Shown: piece by piece, positions 11,479-23,631 of the stretch
How positions within the stretch are numbered: position 1 is the stretch's first letter
Layout: each line of letters starts with the position of its first letter
Assembly: GCA_018296165.2 (NCBI GenBank)
Contig: JACKQL020000021.1
Location: 124,001-188,000, forward strand
Source: Termitomyces sp. T153
Lineage: Eukaryota > Basidiomycota > Agaricomycetes > Agaricales > Lyophyllaceae
DNA length: 64,000 bases
Reading direction: 5' to 3'
The notes under the pieces: generated by a model
Told to the model about the DNA's origin: nothing
Databases searched by the model: none
Seen by the model: the letters and a program-made list of their open reading frames with translations, nothing else
Translations under genes and position numbers: made by a program

Positions 11479-13968
11479 ATGATAAACTCACCAGCGTCAA
11501 CTTGGGTATCTTGCATACCTTCCCTGGACAAGTTTGGGGTTGTGCCGACTGAGCTAGACCCGAGCTTCATAGCGCAGAACTGGTTTTCCTCTTTTTCTAA
11601 AAGCATTGGAAACACCGAAGAAACGCTCGATTTACTGCATCCAAATGCTCTCTGGAGGGATTTGCTTGCTTTGACATGGGACATCCGAACATTGGAGGGG
11701 TCCGAGAAAATTAGGATGTTACTAGACAAACGAAACTCCCCACAAATGCGTGCGCTGAAACAAAAGGAGTTTATCCAATTGCAGAGGCCTTGTCCAGATT
11801 TGATTTGGATCCTGGGTACATTCGAATTTGATGTCGACAGTGGCCACTGTTCTGGGGTCTTTCGCCTGGTTCCTACTTCATCGGGGGAGTGGAAGGCGTT
11901 CACTATCTTCACAAACCTCGAGGTCTTGGCGAACTTTCCTCCAGCGATTGGTCCATTGCGCAGCCGCCAATTGGTGTCAGGACTCTCATGGGCAGAAAAC
12001 CTCCGACGCGAGAGAAAGATAGAACGCCAGGATCCGTCTGTTTTGATTGTAGGTGCAGGACAAAGCGCTCTTTCATTGGCTGCGAGATTAAAATATCTCA
12101 ACGTTCCGACTTTGATGGTAGAAAAGGATCTTCGAATCGGCGACAATTGGCGGCGGAGATACGATGCTCTCTGTCTCCATTTCCTGTCTGTAAGTTCCGT
12201 CCCTATCGCGTCATGACTGCTGGATTGAATCAGACGCAGGGGGTGATCATATGCCTTACCTTCCGTAAATGATTTTGTTCAATCAGCAATGCCAAAGCTC
12301 ATAGGACGGGATGAATCTCCAGCTTTCCGTCCACTTGGCCACTATACACTCCTTCACTCAAGGTTGATATCGTCCCTTGCGTTTATTAGATCATTTCATT
12401 TATTACAGCAGATGGCGGACTGGCTGGAGAGCTACGCTGCCATCTTAGAACTACCTGTTTGGACGTCATCAATCGTGCAAAGTGCCGTGCAACTTGATAA
12501 TAATAAATGGTCTGTGCGTATTCGGACGCATGATGGAACACTACGCATTTTTGTGGTCAACCACTTAGGTTCAGTCACATATTTATCCTTTCCAATTTCC
12601 TGCTGATTAGGGTTTTCTTAGTCTTTGCTACAGGCATCGGCGATGGGAACCCTAATATACCTGACATCCAAAATCTTGTAGGTCCTAGGATTCTTACCTC
12701 TTCACGTTCCTCTTACCATTTTATAGGATCTTTACACGGGAATAACATTGCACTCTTCTCAGTATAAACGAGCCGATGAATATATAGGAAAAAAAGTACT
12801 TGTCATCGGTTCCGGTAACTCAGGTTGGCTAATGATAAGAAACAAGCAATATACATTTTAACTGATTCTGAAGGTCATGATATTGCCTCAGATCTCGCGC
12901 GGAAGAACATTGGTAAGGTTCAATTTAATCCGTTCGGGTCATTTCTTTCATCTCGTTCTAGACACTACCATGTTCCAACGAAGTTCTACCTTTGTCATGA
13001 ATCTGGATCGACACTGGAAATATCTCGGTGGTAGTAAGGTTAAGACAATTTCTAGGTTGCCTACGCTGATGATTCTTTGTCTACACAGGTTTTTATAATG
13101 AAAAAGGACCACCATTGGAACTTGCGGACAATTTGTTCAATTCTATTCCTCATCTCTTGCTTGTGGGTGGATTGGCACAACACTCAACGAAAGCCATCCT
13201 TGAGGACTACTCGTAAGTTTTCTTGAATTATCCTATCGTGTTCCAGTTTTCTTCAATTTCCTCAGGGACACTCTTGCCAAATTGAACACAGTCGGCTTTA
13301 GGACCAACAGTGGAATCAAGGAAGCTGGTATACTCTTGCAAATTAAGGAACGAGCTGGAGGGCATTATTTCGGTTGGTGTTTGATTTCTTGTTGCTCGCA
13401 ATGAGTATTATTTCCACAATGCATTCAGATACTGGAGGAAGTCAACTGATAATCGACGGAAAAATCAAACTCAAGAATGACAGCACTATTGGTGCCTTCT
13501 ATCAAAATGGTATTGAATTTGCCAATGGTAGCAGGGTGGAAGCCGATGTAATAATCTATGCGACAGGGTAAGCTTCGAAATGTTGAACACTTGACTATTG
13601 TGACCAGATGCAGGGTTGGAGACATACGAGAGCCCATCCGCCAAATATGTGGCGACGAAGTAGCAGATACTTGCCCCAGACTAATGGGTGTTAACAGTGA
13701 GGGTGAAATGAATATCTATCGTCCGTTACATCGTACTGGCCTCTGGTTCATTGGGGGTATGTTGGAGAGCCTCTCTTTGGAATACATATCTTTGATCTTA
13801 CACTGATGATCTTTACTAGGTAGTTTCCAGGCCAATCGCTTTTACTCACACCACCTAGCCCTGCGTGAGTTGCCTTGGACTAACTTGGACTATTGAATCA
13901 TCTGATAGATAGATTACTCAGAAATCAAAGCCATGGAAGAAAAGATTCCATTCGAGCGGTACATGTAA
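11479..13968 (+). CDS. Flavin-containing monooxygenase-like gene with SnoaL-like N-terminus (14 exons, apparent 1-base frameshift)
   Basis: The predicted product (about 600 residues) is an FAD/NADPH-dependent monooxygenase-like oxidoreductase of the fungal type that begins with an NTF2/SnoaL-like domain (residues about 20-175, with HPNALWRDLLALTWDIRTL). The FAD-binding site is VLIVGAGQSALSLAARL, followed by RIGDNWRRRYDALCLH, then VFATGIGDGNPNIPDI. The NADPH-type site is KKVLVIGSGNSGHDIA, and the C-terminal part has DVIIYATG. Predicted exons: 11479-12189, 12240-12264, 12323-12362, 12409-12568, 12622-12677, 12727-12823, 12874-12912, 12962-13030, 13089-13212, 13266-13372, 13429-13567, 13614-13756, 13820-13864, 13922-13968. 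All 13 introns are 46-63 bp and GT-AG. Phases agree at every join except the first, where exon 1 is one base short (12181-12189) of the expected HFPxWGDHM reading. It could be a young pseudogene or a sequence error. Substrate unknown; a role in secondary metabolism is common for the family. Confidence 0.85.
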
Positions 13969-14714
13969 ATGACGGTCCTGTTTGATCTTCAGTGTGATAT
14001 GCTTCGCTGGCTTAAATTGCAACCGGATTGGCAAGGAATGGCTTGATAAGTTTAAAGCTTTGGACACTGGTTTGAAACTGGATAACAACTACTCAACTTC
14101 ACCACCCTCGGGCCTTGTATGTCGCTCCCATGCACTTACAAATATAACATAATGGCACTCTCAACTCTGATCATTGTCACCCCTCTGACATCACATGCCC
14201 TTTCACATACTGTTCATTTCCTACACAGGGATGATGCTGGGCACCATCAATGCAAAGTCTAAAGAAGGAGGATGTTGAATCTCCTTCCTCTTGCACAGAC
14301 ATCATAGTACAGAGTGTGTTGTGGCCAGGAAGTGTAAGTCAAACATCCTGCCTATGTCCTCAGTGGCAAGATTATTGGGGCAGAATGGTGATTTTCTGTT
14401 ATTTCTTGTATTGCACAATATACTCAGGAGGGGGAATTTTCTCCTGCATCATCAATAGTGGTGTAGTTGAAGGGTGGGGGAAGATCCTCATATCATATTA
14501 GGGATTTTCCATTATCATTGCCATTGTGCAATCTCAAAAATCAGGAAACATTGTGGCTGATTCACTGGAACTTGTTCAACAGGTAGAGCAAGCTGGAGAC
14601 ATTAGGTAGATAGACTGGAGTTCAATAGGACAAAGAGAAATAGATTGAAGGGATCAGGAGACTGAGTATGAGCAAACAGAGATATGTTTTGATACATTTG
14701 GAAAAGTGAGATAA
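13969..14714. other. Intergenic stretch after the monooxygenase-like gene
   Basis: CpG content falls again after about 14.14 kb. The first 150 bp probably hold the 3' untranslated region. Beyond that I see no recognisable gene. A weak frame at 14250-14501 lacks any known motif. Confidence 0.4.
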
Positions 14715-14897
14715 TGTAATGTTTCCATTACAGTTTGCACAGCTTATGGTTCACACCTTGTAAGTCAAAACCAGTCAATTGATCTTGTCTACAAAGTATG
14801 AAGTATATGAGTATTTAAAGGTAGCATCATGTGATGCTACTTAAATAATAACATAAATAAATTATCATTAAAGAGTAATTGCTATTGAGGAGTAACA
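14715..14897 (+). repeat. Short LTR-like repeat (LTR3), copy 1
   Basis: This 183-bp unit starts TGTAATGTTTCC and ends GAGGAGTAACA, so it has TG...CA ends. It carries a TATA-like gtatttaaagg and is clearly homologous to 37663-37868. The size and ends fit a short solo LTR, for example of a copia-type element, but no matching target duplication is seen. It stops 6 bp before LTR2a. Confidence 0.55.
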
Positions 14898-14903
14898 GGC
14901 ACA

Positions 14904-16022
14904 TGCACTCCTATGCCACCTAGTGCAGTGCAAGAAACCTAAAAGAGGACCTAACACTAGTCACTAGATAGGGTAGCTGGCAGTAGGAAGTTAATAAAGA
15001 GGGTGAGTCAGTAACTGTCCCAGAGAATGTGACTGAACAGTGTACATAGGGGATGAGAAGTGGAAAGAGTTGCTATTGCTAGCATAAGTCACTAGATAGT
15101 AACAGAGGGTTGCTAGTCAAAGGAATGGAAACAAATGAAGGCAAAAAAGTCACTAAAAAAGAGCAAACTAAGCAGTGAAAGGGGAGTTGGGGAGAAAAAG
15201 GAGAAGTGACAATGAAGGGACTGAGGGGACAAATGCAAACTAGTTGCTAGCCATAGTTGCTAGCATTGCTGGGTCAAAATAATGCTAAGGGCACCTGCAG
15301 CTGGTACCACACTAAGTTGAAATTGAGTTAGCAAGACTGTCACTAAGTTGTTGTCAATAGTGAGTGAAAGAGAGAGAGAACAAAGTGAAATCTTAAGCTG
15401 GTAAGCTTTAGAGGAAAGGAGGAATGGTACTCTGTTTGTCAGATGGCCTGGTCTCTATGTACAGGCAGTATTTATACTGGTTGTAAGTATAGTATAAGAA
15501 AGGAGCCAATCATTGCCACTAGTGACAGTGTCTGCCAAAGTGTTTATAATACATACAAGGTGTCAATCTGTAACCAAGTAAAAGTAGGTGACATTGATGT
15601 AATGCATAAAGGCCATAAATTACAAGCAAGGAACATGTCTGATGTCAATACCTGAAGTGTAAATGCTGTTCAGGTATGTTTGTAAGCTTGACAAGAAAAA
15701 TGATAAGTAAGAAATCACATAACTGTCAATATGTTCATTTTGGGGGAAGGCAGTGTTATTGCCAAGGAAGTCGCTAGTGCTTCATCACTAAGAAAGGTCT
15801 CAGCCTTGTTGTTCTAGACTCCAAAGTTCAGACTCCCCATGATATGGCTTGTGATCAACAAGTCTCATGGTCACTGATATCCCATGCAAAGGCTATGTTG
15901 TTCCAGACCTTGGGGCTAGGCCTCACATGCTGAGTGTTGTGACTTGTGCCATGTCAAACTAATCAGCTGCTGTCCAGTCAGAAATGCCAAAAATGGTGCT
16001 CAGCAACAAGTGGGTCTTATCA
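14904..16022 (+). mobile_element. LTR of a second family (LTR2a)
   Basis: This 1,119-bp unit runs from TGCACTCCTATGCC to GTGGGTCTTATCA. The reverse complement of 57439-58533 shares both ends and the body, which defines the LTR family independently. It includes a TATA-like segment near 15470 (tatttatactgg). It lies directly before a spliced gag-like gene in the same orientation (16198-18229), so it is probably the 5' LTR of that element. A matching right-hand LTR was not found, so the element is truncated or rearranged. Confidence 0.7.
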
Positions 16023-16197
16023 TCCTCCCCTATGCTGAAATCTTGACTGTCCTCAGTCAACTCAGAGTCTTGTGATTGCTTGCCTGGTCTGTGCATTTAT
16101 AGTGATCAGAATAAAAAGTGACTAGTGATTCAGCTAGACTTCATCACCACTCCCTTCTCTCATCCTTCTCTTCTCCTACAATCTCAATTTGATTGCT

Positions 16198-18229
16198 ATG
16201 TCTTCTGATCTCACTTCCTAGCTCAACAAGATCACCATGGCCCATGCTTTCTTGGATTGAGTTGACCATTTGCTCTCAGTGGCCCATGCTTTGTTAGCAA
16301 AAGATCCCCATTTGGCAGTGACTGCCATGTTCCAAACATGGCTGCATTGGTTTGAGACAGCTGGGAGTGGCATGGAGTGGCCTAAGTTGGCAACAGTTGA
16401 GAAGGAATGTTGCCAACTCTATGAGAAATACAAGCAGGAAGATTGGATTTGCATATTTGATAAGCATTTTGTAAGTTCTTCTTTACTTTTTCCTTAGTGA
16501 CACAGTTTAATGATTTCACTAGGCCCCTGTTGATCCTTTGCTGGAGTTCCTGATGGAAGACTTGGTGGCAGAGATGATGGTGAGTACTATGGCAGTTGCT
16601 AGCACTAGCAACCCTGCTAAGGTAATGTTAGCTTTTTGAGGACTTATCTCCCAATGACCAGTTCTATTTCCAGCACCCCCTATGTGAGCTGGCAGTAACA
16701 ACAGGGGTGGAGCAGAGCAAGGGTCATGGAAGTGAGGGTAGTGCAAATTGTGGGGACATTGGGGTTGCTGGGCCCTTGACTCCCAAGCATGTGGTTGGCA
16801 GCATCAGTAAGGGGTTGGCAATGTTGCCAAGAGTGGTGACAACCCTGAAGATCAAAGGGAAGGGAAAGGACAAGGCCAGGTTGGAGGAGGAGGAAGAAAT
16901 CAAAGTAAGTCTTTACTCTTTCTTTGCAACCATTGCTAATATCATCACAGGAACTAGTTGAGGATTTGTTTACCAACAAATGCTTGGTGAGTCTTCTTTG
17001 TTGGCAAAAGGCCTTGACTGTGGTCAACACAGGAATGGGAGCTGGAGTGGTGTTGAAGAAAGCAAAAGGGAAGTCAACAGTGTTGCTAGAGAAGGAACAA
17101 GCTTTCAGACAAGAGCAAGGAGCAGTATGTCTTTTAGCAGTCTTTACTACCTCAGTTACTAACAACCTTTTCTTTAGTGCAACAATTGCTGGGTGAAGAA
17201 TGATCCAGAGGGGTGCTGGTACCCAACTGGGGCCCAGCCCTGCTATTGCTGCAATAGCATGAGGAAGGGGTGCTCTTACAGTGGCAAATCATCAAGGAGC
17301 ACTGGTGGGAAGTTTGCTCAGAAGATAGTGATGGAGATGGCCTTGATATGACAGGCCAGAGTGTTTGTAGAGCAACAGTGGGAGTTAGCAAAGAAGGGTG
17401 AACCCACTCAGGTCAAGCCTTGCAGCTTGCTCCTGCTGACTTCACAGGATGGGATAATAGTTGGAGGCAGCAGGGTTGCCAAGGGTAGTTGCCAAGAGAA
17501 GAGTAAGGAGACAGTGGAGAGGGACAATGGTGGTGACAAGGCTAGCAACAAAGGCAGCAACAATGACAATGACATGCCTTTGGCATGGAAATGAACTGCA
17601 AGTTCAATGCTGGTTGCTGAGACCAAGCAACAAAAGACTGTTGCTAGTGATAAGGGAGAGGAGGAGCAAGAAGACATGGAGATGAGGGAGAAGACTCCCT
17701 TTGCAACAGTTGCTGAGGTTGAGCCAGCAGCTGAGGGAGAAGACTCCCTTTGCAACAGTTGCTGAGGTTGAGCCAGCAGCTAGCAATATGGAAGTTGAGG
17801 AGAATGAGAGGGTCTGACAGGGGGTAAGTGGCTTCTTTTGCTAATTTTTCCTTTGCTAATCAGTTTTGCTAGGGGACCTGGAGCAGCACTCCACTGCAAC
17901 AGGTTGACAATGACAAATTGGAGTGGCTGGATGAGAACCTGGCTTGGACAACACTGCTAATATTGGCAACATCACTATAGGGGTATGACAAGAGGGTGGC
18001 AGGAGTGAAGAGGCAGTTCAGGAGGGAGATGGAAAAAGCAAGGGAGGAGTTATGGGAGGCAAGGGCCAGATTCACCATTGTCAAGCAATTGCTAGCAACT
18101 CTAGCAGGATATCAAGGCAACTGCCAGGCATTTTTGGCCTGGCAGGAGGAGAACAACATTGGTGAGGAGGATTGGGAGGAGGGGGAGATGGAGGAGGTCC
18201 CCAGCAATGATGCCAACCTTGACACCTAG
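16198..18229 (+). pseudogene. Intron-bearing gag-like gene of the LTR2 element
   Basis: The gene starts at an ATG (16198) 176 bp after LTR2a, but in-frame stops follow within 60 bp. The first long block contains DPHLAVTAMFQTWLHWFETA and ECCQLYEKYKQEDW, then several GT-AG introns (for example 16471-16497 or 16525, and 16580-16672). A Lys/Glu-rich linker (KGKGKDKARLEEEEE) follows. A Cys cluster with spacing C-x8-C-x8-C-x2-C-x6-C lies near 17185-17275 (ending CCNSMRKGC). The C-terminus (17996-18229) is a predicted coiled coil, EKAREELWEARARFTIVKQL, with an acidic tail. It looks like a capsid/nucleocapsid-type protein. Homologous fragments lie at 56330-57279 on the minus strand. I do not know a named family. 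Confidence 0.6.
17684..17781. repeat. 49-bp tandem duplication
   Basis: Two copies of a unit starting gagggagaagactcccttt lie at 17684-17732 and 17733-17781. They are identical as read. Because 49 is not a multiple of three, the duplication shifts the reading frame of the gag-like gene. The near identity suggests it is recent. Confidence 0.9.
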
Positions 18230-18737
18230 TGACTACCATCCTCCTGTACATAAAATTTTATTAGTATCACATGGACACAGACTAGCCCCCTTAAGGGGCT
18301 TCATATATTGTTGTACTTTGTAGAATGGCCACCTGAAGGGGCCCAAAATGTATCATATACAAAATCAGAGAAAGTCAGAGAAAAAGTCAAGTCAAGCAGC
18401 AAGACAAAGGAGTTGGTATGCACTAGCAATTGTTGCTTAATGCTAGATACTATGGGGGAAATGCTCAGTAAGTCATCATGGCATGTAAACTCCTAGAGGT
18501 GTGCTGAGCACTAGTGACAAACAGCAAAGCACAGCATTGGAAGCAATAGAATAGTAAATAAAATGTCTAGGAAAGGCTTTTAAACAATTGTATTGTGAGG
18601 AAAGAGTAACAAAAACAAAAAGACTTGATGTTTTTGTAAGGTATTTCGGCAGTTTTTCTGAGTAACCAGTAGAGGGTATAGGTGAGACAAAATGCAAAAT
18701 CAAGAAAGATCACCAGGGCTTAGCAAAAGGTGTGTTT
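18230..18737. other. Non-coding stretch between gag-like gene and gypsy 1
   Basis: No gene is seen. A short hairpin, agccccc-ttaa-ggggct, lies at 18284-18300 just after the gag-like gene. The rest may include the 3' LTR of the minus-strand gypsy element, but I could not find its ends. Confidence 0.4.
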
Positions 18738-21700
18738 TTAGTTTTCTTTGCTGGCATCATTGCCATTGTCATCATTGTCTACAAAGTCAGTTTGTTCTAG
18801 TTCATGTAGGTGTAAGGTGTTGATGTCAAATGCATTGCTAGGCACTAAGATGTGTTTCCTAGCAAAATAAGGAACCAAACAAAAGGCAGCTACAGGGCAA
18901 TGCAGTACTGAACCATCTAGTTTACAAAGGATGTAAGTGCTGCCATGCTTACAAGAAATTACCACCCAATGGCCTAAGTATTGATGCTTCATCTTTTTGT
19001 TATGGATTGCTTCAATCCTAGTGTTCCTAATCAAAACAAGGTTGCCAGCTTGGAAGTTGTAATTGCAAATTGTAGTGGCATGTTTTGCTTCAAAGTGAAT
19101 GGCAGCTAAGCATCAAGCACTAAGAACATTGTTGTGAAGGCAGTCAAGGTCTTCTTGGCAATGTTGAAGATCAATTGCTCTGTAGGCTATGAGGTCTGTT
19201 GTCAGTAAGAACAAGTTTAGTGGTGGTTGCAAGTGTGTTGCTTCAACTATGTCAGCAGGCAACAGAGGATGGGTGCCAGTCATTGTGTAATAAGGGGAAC
19301 AACCCATGCACTTGCAAACTGTAACATGTTCTGACCAAAAGACTGAATAAGTAGCTGTACTCCACCTAGACTGATCACTGTCAACTGCTTCAAAGAGAGC
19401 TTGGCAGACATCAAAGTGAAGTCACTTGACAATACCATTAGCACACTTGTTGTAACCTAAGATCCAAATGTGATGTAAATTGTACTTCTTTGCTAAGTAG
19501 GTGATGGCTTTCAGAATTGGAGGTCTGTTATCAGTAACAATTTTGTTAAGGGCTCCCAAGTGACAAATGACATCCTCATATAACCACTTGGCAATGGCTT
19601 CAGTGTTCTCTCTAGTGAGCATGTGGAACTCAGGGTACTGAGTTAGTGAACAGTGTCCTTGAATAATATACTTGAACTTATTGGATGGAGGCATGAACAT
19701 AGTGTCAATGTATATCTTGCTGAACAAGGGCACTGGTGTAGCAACAGTCAGCAGAATGAGCACTTTAGTTGTCTGGTGGATCTGACATAGATGACAAGTA
19801 TAAATGTACCACACAATATCAGTGCTAACTTAAGGCCACCAAAATCATTCTAGGAGAACTGAACAGGTAGCAAAAAAGTCCTCTATATCCCAAGTCATCA
19901 TGCATGGCTTTCAAAATTCATAGGCAATGGTTGATAGGAACAAATAGCTTATGAGCACCATCTCTATTTTGTCACCAAAGCTTGCCTCCAGCAATGAAGA
20001 ACATCAACACATAGCAAATGAAGGTAGCATAGTCATTGTCACTAAGGCCTTCAGGTCTGACAAGGTTGTTAAGCCATTTCTTGACTAAAAGGATGTGGGT
20101 GTCACTAGCAATAGCTTTGGCACTGCAGGGTATGTCACTATAGGTAGTGAGGCCATCATCCCAGAGAGACTGAATGTTGTTGCTGTGCACTAGTCAAGGG
20201 GCCAAGTCATTGCTACTATCACTAACTAATGTCATGAAAGGTTGGAGAGGCTTGGATTCAGCAAGAGGGGGTAATCATCATGAAGCTGAAGAAACTTGGT
20301 GAAGGAGAAGCAGTGGCAGCTGGACTTAGTGAATGAAGCTGTGCAAGCAATTAATCCAGTTCTCATAAACTGAGTTGTCACTATTGTCAGGAAGTGGGTC
20401 ACTAGGCTGGAGTGGGCATTGCAAAAGACCATCAGGGCCATGAAAAGTTCCCTTGACATGGACAAGCTTGAAGTGAAACATCAATATCACCATAATCTGG
20501 CAGTTCATGCTAGCAGAGGACTGGATGTCAGGGTTCTATAGCAGACCCTTGATATATTATGCATCAACTTCAATGATGAGGTTCCTAATGCCAATCAGGT
20601 ATATTCACAAGGCTTGAAGCACTTGATAAAGTCCATAGAGTTCCAACTTTGGCTGACTAAATCTAGCCTCTCTGTTGTTAAGTGTAATCAACCCAAAACA
20701 GTTGTAGTGATGTTCTTTGCAGTTGTTGCTAGTGCATTGGCAGAGGCAGTAGCTTACAGTGATATATGAAGTGTCAACTGCTAAGATGATGGTGTCAGGT
20801 GATTCATAGTCAATAGGAACTAGGGGCTTAGCATCTTGTAAGGCTTTAACAAGGTCTTGCTGGGCATTGATCTAATCTGGACCAAATTCAAATGGGATGC
20901 CAATATGCATGAGTTTTGTTAAGTTGTTGGCACAGTGAGCAAAATTCTTGATGAAAATCCTAAGGACCCCTAACTTCTGATAGTGACTTGCAAGGGTCCC
21001 AACACTTGAGTAAGGCTAAACAATTTTCATCAGGAATTTGACTGCTAGGTGTGCAAACATGGCCAAGAATCTTGAAGGTCAGGGTGCATGAGACAAGCTT
21101 GCAACCTGAGAAGGTTCTGCCATAATACTTTATTTGCTGGAGAATGCTGTTGAGAAGTTCAAAGAACTCTTATAGCACTAAGCAAATGTTTGGGTTAGTG
21201 GGATGCTTAGCAGGAATACCATTAATGATTTTCCAGTCCTTGGGTCCTTTAGCACCAATGTCATCAATCAAGCTGAGTACATTATGGGGGATCTCTGGCT
21301 GCAATATGAATATGATGTTGTTGTGGAATATTGGCACAGAGTTGGTCCAACCCATTGGCAAAGTCACTAAGCAAAGAGCACCAAAAGGAGTCTGAAATGT
21401 TGTTAAGTCATGTGAGGCAGGATCAATAAGTTGTTTGTCATAGCCAACATAGAGATCAAGGGTAGCACCACATATGCATCCAGTGAAAGATTCTGCAACA
21501 TGATCTGGAATAGGCAGCACTCCAGAATGGCAAATGGTGACATGGTTCAGTGGCTCTAGATTGTGTACAATCCTGAGCCTACCATTCTTCTTGAGGACAC
21601 AAAACCATCACAAGTGATAAGCTGAGTTTGAAGGCTCATAGATGCCAGCTTTGATTTTGTTGTGGATGATTTCACAGACTTCTTTTTCTAGGCCTGGGAG

Positions 21701-23497
21701 TATGGGGCAATTGTGGTCTTTGTCCAATTTACAAGAAGCTATGCATGTTGCTAGACCAATTGAATGATTATAGCTAATAACTGCTGTGTTGCTATTGTTG
21801 TTGTCAATGTCTTCAGTGATGAAAGCAGTGGGTGCTTCAGTTTCAAAGCAAACATTTTGGCAGTTGTTTCTTCTAGATTTACTACATGGAAAAGTTGGAA
21901 TTGTGCATCGCATGCCAGTGTTGGGGTCTGTGATAGTGATGGTGGTCTTGGCATTGCTAAGAGTGTTGACCACACTTTGAGTTAAGACATCAAATGGGCA
22001 TCCAAGGAGAATGTTGTAGGCAGGGGATCATAAAATGTGAATCTGCAAATAAACCATGATGTTGCCAAAAGTGCAAGGTATGTTGTGAGCAAGGCCTAGC
22101 AATCAATCCATAGTGCCATTAGCACTCTGCATATTCAAAATAATGATGGGGTCATAAGATAGGCCAAGGTCATTAGCAATTTTGGCAGACATGGAAATAA
22201 TTTGAGAACCACTGTCAGTTATGCACTCTATTTCCTTGTGGTTATCAATTAGCATCATAATAGACTGAAGTGACTGGGAATCCTTTGCAACTGTGAGCAC
22301 TACAGGCTCTTCTCCAAGGGGCAGCAAATCAATATAAGTCTCAATGGAGTTGACAGATGCAAGTTGAGCCTTATCCAGTGTGAGTCTGTTAGTGGTAGCA
22401 GCATTGGATCCTAGTGAAAACTAGGGTTCTTCAATAGCAAACATTAGCAAAATATCTTTGAAAATGTCACTAGTGTCCTGTACTGTGTTAGCACTAGCTC
22501 CTACAAGTTGCCTGGGTGTAATGGCTGTCCTGAATTGATTCCTGATGTCCTCAGATACCAAGCAAAGCTTGTCAACTGAGACCATAACCTTAGTGCTTAA
22601 AACCCATTCAAAGACTGCTTTAGACTGCTCAATGTTGTAAATGGGCGGCATAGTTTGATATGTGCCTTCATTAAATCTGTTTGGAGCAGCAAAATTCCTG
22701 TTAGCAGGAAGGGCATAGCAACTGGAGATACCAGAAAACAGGTGGACTGGAGGCTGAGCAACTGGTTCCTTAGCAATAGGCAGTTGTTTGTTAGTGATGA
22801 ATCTTTCAGGTGTTTTGCCTTTGTCTGCAGGTTTAGCAGCAGGAACTAGTACAGAATTGGATGGAGAATTGGTCACAGAAGTGTTGCTAATCAATGGTGT
22901 CACCTTGGGGGTATTGTTTGCTGGTTGATATGCCATGTGGGGAACTTTTACACCATTGAACATCTCACTCAGTTGCCTAAGTGCAAACAGTTCATGTTCC
23001 AATGCTTCAATATGCTCTTCCTTGCTGAGCACTTGGCCCATAGCAACATCCTGTTGCATTACCTTGTGGATTAGTGACTGCTGCATTGTCACTTGATCTG
23101 GGTCTGGGTTAGCATTGGAAGAAAGTCTGCCAGTAACAATTTGTCCTAGGTCAAGCCTATGCCATTCCTTGATGCCTTCCATGTAAAGCCATTTACCAAA
23201 ATAGTTTGGAATCATAGCACCAGATGGTAAAATGATCTTTCCTTCAGCATTGTGACAAATCTTACCCTGTTGAATCATATGCTCCATTTTGAGACAAGTG
23301 CCATGGACCATGGTATGACCTGTTTTGCCACAGAAGTGGCAAGTGCTGCTGGCAAACTGTTGGTGGGGCTGAGCATTATTGTTGGTCAAGAGGGCTTCTA
23401 AGCATTCCAAGGTGTTGATGATTGCACCACTCTTCTCATCACCAGGGGCACTATGTCCCCAGGCACCAGACCTCTGCCAAAGTAGCAAAGCCACCAA
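18738..23497 (-). pseudogene. Gypsy 1: degenerate Ty3/gypsy gag-pol
   Basis: From right to left: gag with a zinc-knuckle-like CHFCGKTGHTMVHGTC, followed by EGKIILPSGAMIPNYF (near 23290-23190); retropepsin-like protease with ITDSGSQIISMSAKIANDL (22327-22103); and reverse transcriptase with NCPILPGLEKEVCEIIHNKI (21973-21608), FQTPFGALCLVTLPMGW and the catalytic LIDDIGAKGPK (21520-21170). Next come an RNase H-type region (about 20850-20230) and integrase with CHLCQIH, IYIDTMF and VTDNRPPI (19814-19422). The position expected to hold the third catalytic residue reads IVK followed by a stop. The C-terminal part (19034-18738) includes HWVVISCKHGSTYILCKLDG. Many stops and shifts make it non-autonomous. 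LTRs were not delimited. Confidence 0.85.
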
Positions 23498-23631
23498 GCC
23501 CTGGGAGTGAACTACTCCCTGGTCCTTCCCCTCTTGAGCACTGGATAGAGCTCAATAAATACTCTGGTGGACTTGCATCCACCTTGCCAGGTTGCTTCTT
23601 TTTCTTGCTCATTGAGCAAGGAGTCCTCTTG
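23498..23631. other. Junction between gypsy 1 and gypsy 2
   Basis: No gene is seen. The stretch probably belongs to the 3' LTR or tail of gypsy 2 (minus strand). A possible LTR edge, tgtcccc, lies near 23453, inside the longest frame of gypsy 1. I could not establish which element owns this sequence. Confidence 0.35.

Noticed and set aside
11352..12146. 264-codon minus-strand frame opposite the monooxygenase-like gene
   Set aside because: It is the shadow of exon 1, which carries clear family motifs on the plus strand.
18284..18300. Hairpin agccccc/ggggct considered as a bacterial-type terminator
   Set aside because: The window is eukaryotic, and no T run of the needed type follows directly.
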